From: Bacillota bacterium | GTDB lineage: Bacteria; Bacillota; Clostridia; Lachnospirales; Lachnospiraceae | Reading direction: 5' to 3' | Length of the DNA stretch: 14,232 bases | NCBI GenBank assembly: GCA_023437365.1 | Contig: JAEZGK010000106.1 | Coordinates: 1-14,232 of the forward strand | Shown: in pieces, positions 6,040 through 12,296 of the stretch | How positions within the stretch are numbered: the stretch's first letter is position 1 | Layout: each line of letters starts with the position of its first letter | Notes under the pieces: model-generated | The model's database searches: none | Told to the model about the DNA's origin: nothing | Seen by the model: only the letters and a program-made list of their open reading frames with translations | Position numbers and translations under genes: made by a program

Positions 6040-6864
6040 ATGTTAAGAATAGGGGAATTCGGAGCGCTGACCGGAATTAGTATCCATATGCTCCGTAATT
6101 ATGATAAGATTGGACTGCTAAAGCCGGAGCTGACAGATCGATCGAATGGCTATCGGTATTACAGCGAACGACAGCTCGTATTTGCCAATCAGCTTCAGGT
6201 CTTGAAAGGTCTGGGCTTTGGTTTGCAGGAAATTGCAGCACTTCATCTCCTGCACGAATCCAATACGGATCTTATTGAATTTGTAGAGCAAAAAAGGGAA
6301 GAAAAGCTTGAAGAGCTAAGTAAGCTCCAGGAGCAGATTATCCATATGGAGCAGGCGATACGTGATCTTAAAAAACAGGATGCCTATGCACTTTCCGTCG
6401 TAATCAAGAAAATACCTGCCAGGAAGGTAGCAAGCTGCAGAGGAATACTACATAAATTCTCCGACGAAGGCTTACTATGGGAAGAATTAACGAAAGCCTG
6501 CCGGCAAATGGGAGTCCGCTTTACTGATACAGACTATGCATTTGCGATTACCCATGGGTATGATCACAAAAACTCGCAGATCGATACAGAAGTACAGCGC
6601 GTGGTAGAAAAGCTTTATCCTGATACAGATCAGGTACGTTTTTTCAAGGTCGATGAATGTATTGCGGCAACTGTTGCATTTGAAGGAGCCTATCATCAGA
6701 TTGGTGATGTGATGCAGTATATGGAGGACTGGCTCAAAGAAAATCATTACTGCTGCACTGAAAAGCCTTTCTCCACTTATTACATATCGCCGGATAATGA
6801 GACCAATCCGGAGAAATTCATTACTGAAATCTGTTTTCCAATAAAAAAAATAAACCCCTATTGA
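6040..6864 (+). CDS. MerR-family regulator with BmrR/GyrI-like effector domain
   Basis: 274 residues. The MerR DNA-binding domain spans 1-70 (MLRIGEFGALTGISIHMLRN, YDKIGLLKPE, NGYRYY), followed by a long coiled coil (about 75-112). Residues 115-270 match the GyrI-like/AraC-effector-binding fold, with VVIKKIPARKVASCRG at its start and FSTYYISPDNETNPEKF near the end, as in BmrR-type multidrug sensors. Such proteins bind cationic or amphipathic compounds. The Shine-Dalgarno is weak (GGAGA at 6030-6034), with ATG 6040. A terminator begins within the stop codon. The BtrH-like gene 60 bases downstream is a possible target, but it lies beyond the terminator. Confidence 0.9.
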   Translation: MLRIGEFGALTGISIHMLRNYDKIGLLKPELTDRSNGYRYYSERQLVFANQLQVLKGLGFGLQEIAALHLLHESNTDLIEFVEQKREEKLEELSKLQEQIIHMEQAIRDLKKQDAYALSVVIKKIPARKVASCRGILHKFSDEGLLWEELTKACRQMGVRFTDTDYAFAITHGYDHKNSQIDTEVQRVVEKLYPDTDQVRFFKVDECIAATVAFEGAYHQIGDVMQYMEDWLKENHYCCTEKPFSTYYISPDNETNPEKFITEICFPIKKINPY

Positions 6865-6884
6865 CCCTCGCATAATGCGAGGGT
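6864..6884 (+). terminator. Intrinsic terminator after second MerR gene
   Basis: ACCCTCGCA-taa-TGCGAGGGT forms a 9-bp perfect stem with a three-base loop. It starts at the last base of the MerR stop codon and is followed by a T-rich stretch (6884-6898). It separates the MerR gene from the BtrH-like gene, though the T-run is interrupted and some read-through is plausible. Confidence 0.75.
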
Positions 6885-6923
6885 TTATGCTTTCTTTATA
6901 CTAAATAAAGGAGTGATTAATCA

Positions 6924-7997
6924 ATGGGGAATAAAATATTATCTATTCAACACCATGTGGACGATTATGAATGTATGTGGAACGGCATCGAGGACTTATA
7001 TATGCAAAAAAGCGGTGAACGGATACCAAATCAATTCCTATTTACTTTAAGCGGAAAAGGTAATTTTATTTATCTAAAGTCTAATACAGACGATCTCAAA
7101 AGGCGTGTGGCATGGGGAGATGGCAGAGTCAAGCAAATCTACAAGGAGATCTCCGATATTGTTGGCTTTCAATACAGACATATCGAAGGCAGAACCTTTG
7201 AATACGCCCTACAGACAGCGAAAAAACATATTGACCTGGAATGCCCGGTTGTACTGGGCTGCCTGGACATGTATTACCTGCATTACTATCCCAAATTCTA
7301 TCATAAGGTGCATATCCCGATTCATTATGTACTGATGGTAGGATATGATGACGAAAAGCAAACTGCCTATGTGCTGGACTGCGGACTGGAGGCCGTACAG
7401 GGCATATCCTACGAAGCTCTGGAAGAAGCCATGCGTGTGGAGACAAAAGGTCTTTCTCACAAAAATACCATCTGTACCATCTCCTTTCAGCAAGAGTTAA
7501 AGAGCACAATCGACATCGCAAAGGAAGGCTTTCATCGGAAAGCGATCAAAATGTTGGAATCCCCGGTGGGCTTCGCAGGAATAAGAGGCATGTATAAGCT
7601 TGCGAAGGAATTTCCTCATTGGCAGGAGGAGCTGACGAAGGAGGACTATGATGCAGCCCTGCAGAATATAATCATGTATTCGGGAACCGTACCGAAGATG
7701 CCCAATCGCCTCCTGGGCATCAATGAACCTGAATTTATTCGATATATGTGTGGCAGAGAACAGATCGCAGGAGTGTTGGCCGAGCTCGGACAGGATTATC
7801 ATATTGATGCCTGGCGTGAAGCCGCAGCGCTGTTTTTGGAAAGCGGTACGATATTGGAGCGCATGATCGATCAGATGACCGGGTATCTCCTAAAGGAAGA
7901 AGCTGATCTTAAGGAGCTGCCAAAGATGATCGAAGCTGTGGCTCTGATCGAAGAAAAGGTATATCGTAAAATATTATCAGGTATCGACTGCAAATAG
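6924..7997 (+). CDS. BtrH-like protein (BtrH N-terminal domain plus DUF4872)
   Basis: 357 residues. The N-terminal part (about 10-190) matches the BtrH_N domain, a papain/C39-like fold. A candidate triad is visible: Cys17 in YECMWNGIEDLY, His134 in IPIHYVLMVGYDDE and Asp152 in YVLDCG. The remainder (about 200-355) is helical and matches DUF4872. In butirosin biosynthesis BtrH uses the N-terminal cysteine region to move a gamma-glutamyl-aminobutyryl group from carrier protein to the aminoglycoside. Solo homologues in Firmicutes are uncharacterised. No acyl carrier or peptide-synthetase gene is in view. AAGGAG at 6908-6913 precedes ATG 6924. It follows a drug-sensing-type MerR gene, so induction by a small molecule is conceivable. 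No strong terminator is seen after it. Confidence 0.83.
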   Translation: MGNKILSIQHHVDDYECMWNGIEDLYMQKSGERIPNQFLFTLSGKGNFIYLKSNTDDLKRRVAWGDGRVKQIYKEISDIVGFQYRHIEGRTFEYALQTAKKHIDLECPVVLGCLDMYYLHYYPKFYHKVHIPIHYVLMVGYDDEKQTAYVLDCGLEAVQGISYEALEEAMRVETKGLSHKNTICTISFQQELKSTIDIAKEGFHRKAIKMLESPVGFAGIRGMYKLAKEFPHWQEELTKEDYDAALQNIIMYSGTVPKMPNRLLGINEPEFIRYMCGREQIAGVLAELGQDYHIDAWREAAALFLESGTILERMIDQMTGYLLKEEADLKELPKMIEAVALIEEKVYRKILSGIDCK

Positions 7998-8095
7998 CTG
8001 CAGTTTGAATCGTAGGAATACGTCCTTCTGTTTTATGAATAGATCGCACGTTTTAAGGCACACTAAATTTATGATAAAACACAGGGAGTGATGTC

Positions 8096-8257
8096 ATGAG
8101 TAAACAGGCAAATCAAAAATACAGAAAAGAGAAAGAAAAAGAGCATCTTAATAGGGCCGGAATCGATCAATCTGCCCCACGCTCGGACAAAGATAAATTA
8201 CTTGATGATAAGCTTCACATTGAATACAACTCTCCGGCGAATCGCCTAGATGAATAA
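8096..8257 (+). CDS. Small charged protein of unknown function, 53 aa
   Basis: The frame from ATG 8096 to TAA 8255-8257 encodes 53 residues, very rich in Lys and Glu at the N-terminus (QKYRKEKEKEH) with a C-terminal D-K-D-K-L-L-D-D-K-L-H stretch. GGGAG at 8084-8088 sits seven bases before the ATG and a strong intrinsic terminator follows 19 bases after the stop, so it has the frame of a real gene. There is no signal peptide, cysteine or membrane segment. I do not recognise the family. It resembles small soluble basic/acidic proteins seen in clostridia, some of which are spore-associated, but that is only a resemblance. Confidence 0.7.
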   Translation: MSKQANQKYRKEKEKEHLNRAGIDQSAPRSDKDKLLDDKLHIEYNSPANRLDE

Positions 8258-8276
8258 TCAGTTCACTATCAGTAGA

Positions 8277-8315
8277 GGCTGTCCTGAAGGCAATAACTTA
8301 GGACAGCCCCTTTTT
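8277..8315 (+). terminator. Strong intrinsic terminator
   Basis: GGCTGTCCT (8277-8285) pairs perfectly with AGGACAGCC (8300-8308) over a 14-base loop, followed by a run of five T (8311-8315). It ends the small-protein transcript. The MazG promoter follows seven bases later. Confidence 0.88.
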
Positions 8316-8321
8316 GCTGTC

Positions 8322-8350
8322 TTGACTTCCAATCCCGATAAACTTATAAT
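8322..8350 (+). promoter_or_regulatory. Sigma-A promoter of the MazG-like gene
   Basis: TTGACT (8322-8327) and a consensus TATAAT (8345-8350) are separated by 17 bases, just after a terminator and 39 bases before ATG 8389. This is the clearest promoter of the window. Confidence 0.8.
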
Positions 8351-8388
8351 AAGTCAAACAAGAGAAACTAAGGAACAGGAGAGATTTC

Positions 8389-8724
8389 ATGACAATCAAC
8401 GAATATCAAGAACTTGCCATGTCTACCTTAAACCCTGATCTATCCGAGAGAGATGTACTGATCAATGGTGTCATGGGGCTCTGCGGAGAAGCCGGAGAAG
8501 CGATCGATATTGTGAAGCGATATTTAGCACAGGGACATGAGCTCGATAAGGAGCATCTGGCGAAGGAACTGGGTGATATCGCGTGGTACCTTGCAGAAAC
8601 GGCAACTGTTCTGGGCTATTCCTTGGAGGACATCCTTCAAATGAATATTGATAAGCTTAAAAAAAGGTATCCGGATGGCTTCGATATAGAAAAATCAAAA
8701 AACAGGAGTACAAACGATATCTAG
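8389..8724 (+). CDS. MazG-like nucleotide pyrophosphohydrolase
   Basis: 111 residues, one all-alpha NTP-pyrophosphatase domain. The magnesium-binding residues are visible: Glu34 and Glu37 in LCGEAGEAIDIVK, and Glu60 and Asp63 in AKELGDIAWYLAE. The C-terminal helix carries NIDKLKKRYPDGFD. Members of this short group hydrolyse NTPs or dNTPs to monophosphate and pyrophosphate, either cleaning non-canonical nucleotides or in small metabolic roles. The substrate cannot be told. AGGAGAG precedes ATG 8389. It has its own promoter and there is no terminator before the MBL gene, which also has its own promoter. Confidence 0.92.
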   Translation: MTINEYQELAMSTLNPDLSERDVLINGVMGLCGEAGEAIDIVKRYLAQGHELDKEHLAKELGDIAWYLAETATVLGYSLEDILQMNIDKLKKRYPDGFDIEKSKNRSTNDI

Positions 8725-8731
8725 AAAGGAG

Positions 8732-8779
8732 TCTGGTAATGATTTGATTCCTACATCTGGCAATGATTTGATTCCTATA
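8732..8779 (+). repeat. 24-bp direct tandem duplication
   Basis: TCTGGTAATGATTTGATTCC plus four bases (8732-8755) is repeated immediately at 8756-8779 with two mismatches. It lies in the spacer between the MazG and MBL genes, just upstream of the MBL promoter. It is probably slippage-generated, and a role as paired regulator sites cannot be excluded. Confidence 0.7.
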
Positions 8780-8785
8780 TTTGAA

Positions 8786-8814
8786 TTGACCTTCTATATT
8801 TTGGAGGGTATAAT
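8786..8814 (+). promoter_or_regulatory. Sigma-A promoter of the MBL-hydrolase gene
   Basis: TTGACC (8786-8791) and TATAAT (8809-8814) are spaced by 17 bases. The start would be near 8821, giving a leader of about 29 bases before ATG 8850. The GGAGGG at 8803-8808 is inside the spacer and would not be in this transcript. Confidence 0.68.
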
Positions 8815-8849
8815 GAATGAAATATCATCGGAAGGACAGGCGCTAACAA

Positions 8850-9671
8850 ATGAAGCTCATTACTCTTGTTGAAAATACATCCTTAACACCGGAATTTGGA
8901 CATAAACACGGACTATCCTTTTACATCGAGACAGGAAAGCATAAACTACTGTTTGATTTAGGTTCAGACGAATTATTTCTACAAAATGCCGCTAAACTGA
9001 AGGTAGATATCGAAGCGGTTGATACAGTAATTATCTCTCACGGGCATTACGATCACGGAGGAGCCCTCAAGCTCTTCCTACAGAGAAATAGAAATGCAAA
9101 AATATACATACGCGAAAAGGCATTTGACTCTTTCTTTTCGAAGATTTTCGGTATCGCCAGCTCAGTTGGATTGGACCAAATGTTGAAGGATCATGAGCGG
9201 TTTATATTTACAGAGGATGATTGTATCATTGATGATGAGCTTCGGTTATTCTCGAATATAACAACGAAAGAATGTTATTCTACCTCTAATAATACTCTTT
9301 ATGTAAAAACTGAAACCGGCTTTCAACCTGATGATTTTAGGCATGAACAGAGCCTTATCATAAATGAGGATGGAAGATACACACTGGTAGCCGGTTGTGC
9401 TCATAGCGGCATTATTAATATACAAAAGAAAGCCGAGGGTTTGATCGGCTGTGAATTAAACACCGTTATATCCGGTATGCATTTGATCAACCCGATGTCC
9501 TTCAGGCGAAGCAATTCCGCTCTGGCCAGGAAGATTGCCGACCGACTGCAGGTAAAAAGTACACGCTATTATACCTGTCATTGCACCGGGCTAAAGGCAT
9601 ACCAACTTATGAAAAGCATGCTTGGTGAGCAGATTTCCTATCTCTCCGCAGGAAGCAGTATTGAAATATAG
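8850..9671 (+). CDS. MBL-fold metallohydrolase (RFA-P-synthase-like)
   Basis: 273 residues, metallo-beta-lactamase fold. The metal-binding motif SHGHYDHGG is at 63-71. Further family-specific motifs are HEQSL (165-169), GCAHSG (182-187), GMHL (209-212) and the C-terminal CHCTG (243-247). These place it in the archaeal/bacterial group annotated as 7,8-dihydropterin-6-methyl-4-(beta-D-ribofuranosyl)-aminobenzene-5'-phosphate synthase-like. In bacteria without methanopterin these are generic hydrolases of unknown substrate. ATG 8850 is forced by an in-frame stop at 8844-8846; the Shine-Dalgarno (AAGGA at 8832-8836) is distant and weak. The alkaline-phosphatase-like gene follows 43 bases later and is probably cotranscribed. 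Confidence 0.9.
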   Translation: MKLITLVENTSLTPEFGHKHGLSFYIETGKHKLLFDLGSDELFLQNAAKLKVDIEAVDTVIISHGHYDHGGALKLFLQRNRNAKIYIREKAFDSFFSKIFGIASSVGLDQMLKDHERFIFTEDDCIIDDELRLFSNITTKECYSTSNNTLYVKTETGFQPDDFRHEQSLIINEDGRYTLVAGCAHSGIINIQKKAEGLIGCELNTVISGMHLINPMSFRRSNSALARKIADRLQVKSTRYYTCHCTGLKAYQLMKSMLGEQISYLSAGSSIEI

Positions 9672-9714
9672 CTGAAAGAAGGTCACTTAGTACAACGCGG
9701 AAGGGGGGGACATA

Positions 9715-10815
9715 ATGATTCAATATCCGGATTATCATAACAGCTTATTAAATTTAATTAATTCTGTCGAAAAGGAGTTTGGTGTCAAAAACGATCATCC
9801 GACGTTAGAGCTTGCCGATCAGATTCTCAATAAGGGTTATCGTAATGTGGTCTTGATGGTTTTTGATGCCATGGGTAGCAGAAATCTTCCGAATTTGATA
9901 TCTGAAGACAGTTTCTTAAGAAGGCATTTACGTGCAGAGATAAGTTCCGTCTTTCCTCCAACGACGACGGCTGCGATCACAACTCTCGAAAGCGGATTGG
10001 CACCGGCAGAACACTCCTGGCTGGGCTGGAGTCTGCATTTTCCCGAGGTAGAGGACAACGTGAACATTTTTGTCAATACGAATGACTATGATGAGCCGGT
10101 AGCTGATTATCATGTTGCCGGAAGATATCTTCCCTATAAAAATGTGGTTGAGAAGATCAACGAAAAACCCGGTGCACATGCAGAGTCCATCTCATATTTC
10201 GGTACCTATCATGTGGAAAGTCTGGAGGAATTATTAGATGGAGTAGAAAAACAATGTCAGGAAGATGGTCGCCATTACCTCTATACCTATTGGCATGAAC
10301 CTGACAATTGCATGCATCAATATGGTGCCACAAGCGAAGAAGCAGCTGCATGGGTGGAAAGAATCAATGATGAACTTGAAAGACTCAGTGACAGGCTTGA
10401 GGATACGGTATTATTCATCGTATCGGATCACGGACAGCTAAACAGCCGCAATAAATATATCGGAGATTATCCCGAGCTACTCGACACCTTGAAATGGCTC
10501 CCTTCCATAGAACCGAGAGCTTTGGCTTTCCATGTGAAGCAAGGACGGGATGAGGATTTCAGATCCGAATTCCTGAAGCATTTCGAGGAGGACTATATGC
10601 TGCTTTCCAGGCAGGAGGTCATAGAAAAGAAGCTCTTCGGTACAGGTAATATTCATCTCAGATTCGAAGAATTCCTTGGGGACTACCTCGCGATAGCCAT
10701 CAATAACGTATCGATATTTCAATCCCAGTCCCATGCTGAAAAATTCATCGGTGTCCATGCAGGTATGACCGTAGATGAGATGATGGTTCCTTTGATTGTT
10801 GTAGAGAATAAATAG
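9715..10815 (+). CDS. Alkaline-phosphatase-superfamily hydrolase (type I phosphodiesterase/nucleotide pyrophosphatase)
   Basis: 366 residues, cytoplasmic (no signal peptide). Metal-site motifs appear in the order of the superfamily: VFDAMG with Asp51, the nucleophile region VFPPTTTAAITTLESG (79-94, one of Thr83-85), WHEPDNCMHQYG with Asp197 and His201, VSDHGQL with Asp238 and His239, and the final VHAGMTVDEMMVPL with His348. This fits the PF01663-type two-metal phosphodiesterases and relatives. The substrate (nucleotide, phosphonate or lipid phosphate) is not evident. A GGGGGG-type ribosome site precedes ATG 9715. It is likely cotranscribed with the MBL hydrolase upstream, which could suggest linked phosphoester hydrolysis, though that is weak evidence. 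Confidence 0.9.
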   Translation: MIQYPDYHNSLLNLINSVEKEFGVKNDHPTLELADQILNKGYRNVVLMVFDAMGSRNLPNLISEDSFLRRHLRAEISSVFPPTTTAAITTLESGLAPAEHSWLGWSLHFPEVEDNVNIFVNTNDYDEPVADYHVAGRYLPYKNVVEKINEKPGAHAESISYFGTYHVESLEELLDGVEKQCQEDGRHYLYTYWHEPDNCMHQYGATSEEAAAWVERINDELERLSDRLEDTVLFIVSDHGQLNSRNKYIGDYPELLDTLKWLPSIEPRALAFHVKQGRDEDFRSEFLKHFEEDYMLLSRQEVIEKKLFGTGNIHLRFEEFLGDYLAIAINNVSIFQSQSHAEKFIGVHAGMTVDEMMVPLIVVENK

Positions 10816-10819
10816 ACTG

Positions 10820-10857
10820 AGGGGTGCGCAAGTTTTGTCAGTATTTGCGGTACCCCT
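10820..10857. terminator. Probable bidirectional terminator between convergent genes
   Basis: AGGGGT (10820-10825) pairs with ACCCCT (10852-10857), and the stem continues imperfectly through GCGCAA and TTGCGG with a bulge. It lies between the stop codons of the phosphatase-like gene and the amidotransferase gene. The T-runs are weak. Confidence 0.55.
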
Positions 10858-10865
10858 AATCATAT

Positions 10866-11579
10866 TTATCTGTTACTGTTGAAGAGCTTTACCTTCTTTA
10901 TATAATCCATGATTAATGGATGAGGATTTTCATATGTTGAACTTAATTGTGGCTGAAATAATGATGCTACAAAGAAGTCATTTGCCTCAATTACCATGAG
11001 TCGGGCTTCCTTATCCTCGTCTATACCCACAACTCTAAATCCGTTATTGTTGAGTAAAGTCTGAAACTTCTGATTGAGACCGAAGTTACAGTTATACTTC
11101 TCAACAATTACATCCTCTCCATAAATATCATAAAGATAAGAGGTTCGATCAAGTGTGATATGCCTCGTCTGTCCGATCAAAGAACAGGATAGTTGCGTAA
11201 TATAATCATTCGGTTCATAGAGATCAAAGCTTAATTCCTGTAACTCATCGAGATGTAATACATTTCTTCCATACTCAATTACCGCATGCTGAAAGCCACC
11301 GCAGGTACCAATAAAGGGATAATTATGTTCTCTGGCGAAGCGAATTGCATTGATTGCGCCGTTCATACTTTTGTAAGGACTACCCGGAGCACACCACAGA
11401 CCATCATAACGAAATAGCTCATCTACTGTTCCATGTTCGAAGCTGGTTGTTGGTATCCAATCCCACTTTACTGTTATATCTAATTTTGATGCACAATGCT
11501 TCACCGCTTCTTCTGTTGCCAGATGTGACGGCCTACCGTCGTAATCTCCTATGATACCTAGCTTAATCACCGGACACAT
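10866..11579 (-). CDS. CTP-synthase-C-terminal-related class I glutamine amidotransferase-like protein
   Basis: 237 residues, matching only the glutaminase half of CTP synthase: VIKLGIIGDYDG at the start, GLWCAPGSPYKSMNGAINAIRFARE (60-84) and the nucleophile elbow PFIGTCGGFQH with Cys93 (88-98). The synthetase half is absent, as in the family named 'CTP synthase C-terminal region-related (seleno)protein'. Here the elbow codon is TGC, so a normal cysteine is used. Where class I enzymes have H-P-E, this protein reads F-Q-P-Q (208-211), so the catalytic His and Glu are both glutamine. It may be a non-glutaminase or use another residue. ATG 11579 with GGAGGG just upstream is preferred over an in-frame TTG at 11597. 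It is convergent with the phosphatase-like gene. Function unknown. Confidence 0.85.
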   Translation of the reverse strand: MCPVIKLGIIGDYDGRPSHLATEEAVKHCASKLDITVKWDWIPTTSFEHGTVDELFRYDGLWCAPGSPYKSMNGAINAIRFAREHNYPFIGTCGGFQHAVIEYGRNVLHLDELQELSFDLYEPNDYITQLSCSLIGQTRHITLDRTSYLYDIYGEDVIVEKYNCNFGLNQKFQTLLNNNGFRVVGIDEDKEARLMVIEANDFFVASLFQPQLSSTYENPHPLIMDYIKKVKLFNSNR

Positions 11580-11645
11580 AACTTTCCCTCCAATCAAAAT
11601 ATAAAATAAGAATTCATTATATCACCAAAACGAAAAATTTCAATA

Positions 11646-11670
11646 ATATTTTGGCAAAATATGTTATAAT
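11646..11670 (+). promoter_or_regulatory. Extended -10 promoter with overlapping palindrome
   Basis: TG-T-TATAAT (11662-11670) is an extended -10 element without a clear -35 box, pointing to the SnoaL-like gene with a leader of about 105 bases. A perfect 17-bp palindrome ATATTTTG-G-CAAAATAT (11646-11662) abuts it and is well placed as a repressor site. The regulator is unknown. Confidence 0.5.
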
Positions 11671-11781
11671 TAACTCTAGGAGCAGAAATTCACCTGGACT
11701 GTAGTTAGATCTATACAGCCATGGTAAAATATTATATATCTAATCTATAATTAATATCGATATAGAAAGGATGCTATCCCC

Positions 11782-12162
11782 ATGGAAAAGCACGAACAGA
11801 TAATATCAAGTTATTTTAAGTCCTGGATAGACAAAGATCACACTCTTCTAAGAAGACTCTTTGCACCGGATGCTATATACAGTGAAAGCTACGGACCGGA
11901 ATACCATGGGATTGAGACAATAGAGCAATGGTTTACCGACTGGCAGAAGCATGGCACTGTACTTGCCTGGGATATTAAGCAGTATGTCCATCAGAACAGA
12001 ATGACTGCCGTGGAATGGTATTTCCAATGTGAGTATGACGGGGAGATCAGTGGATTTGATGGGATAACCCTGATTGAATTCGATTCCGAAGATCGAATAA
12101 CCAACCTTAAGGAATTTCAATCAAAGCTGCCGCATTACTTTCCCTATGAGAAGAATATATAA
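11782..12162 (+). CDS. SnoaL-like (NTF2-fold) protein
   Basis: 126 residues, single NTF2-like domain of the SnoaL type: an N-terminal helical pair (HEQIISSYFKSWIDKDHTLL), then LFAPDAIYSESYGPEYHGIETIEQWF (27-52), and a beta-sheet with AVEWYFQCEYDG and FDGITLIEFDSEDRITNLKEF. Members range from polyketide cyclases to ketosteroid-isomerase-like and pure ligand-binding proteins, so the activity cannot be assigned. AAAGGA precedes ATG 11782. It is a monocistronic unit with its own promoter (palindrome at 11646-11662) and a bidirectional terminator at 12185-12218. The amidotransferase gene starts divergently 203 bases upstream, so both may be controlled from the same region. Confidence 0.85.
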   Translation: MEKHEQIISSYFKSWIDKDHTLLRRLFAPDAIYSESYGPEYHGIETIEQWFTDWQKHGTVLAWDIKQYVHQNRMTAVEWYFQCEYDGEISGFDGITLIEFDSEDRITNLKEFQSKLPHYFPYEKNI

Positions 12163-12184
12163 ATTAACGACTTATTTTGAGGTG

Positions 12185-12218
12185 AAAAAAGGGCGACAAC
12201 TCTGTTGTCACCCTTTTT
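12185..12218. terminator. Bidirectional intrinsic terminator
   Basis: GGGCGACAAC-tct-GTTGTCACCC (12191-12213) forms a 10-bp stem with one mismatched position (a G-U pair on the minus strand). It is flanked by six A on the left and five T on the right, so either strand yields stem plus U-run. It ends both the SnoaL-like gene and the EAL gene. Confidence 0.85.
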
Positions 12219-12296
12219 ATTCCCCAAACGCCTGTTGCTGAAAGTACAGCAAATGCTATAGTAAATTACATGTTGATGATGCGGACTGTTAACAGC

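Noticed and set aside
7129..7521. Long minus-strand open frames inside the BtrH-like gene
   Set aside because: They lack ribosome sites and protein-family likeness; the plus-strand gene over the same bases is clear.
8813..8872. 20-codon frame with GGAGGG overlapping the MBL gene start, possible leader peptide
   Set aside because: The GGAGGG and ATG fall within the spacer and -10 box of a consensus promoter (8786-8814). The transcript would start near 8821 and lack them.
11299..11313. Selenocysteine in the amidotransferase elbow, as in related selenoproteins
   Set aside because: The codon at the elbow is TGC, an ordinary cysteine, and no in-frame TGA occurs.
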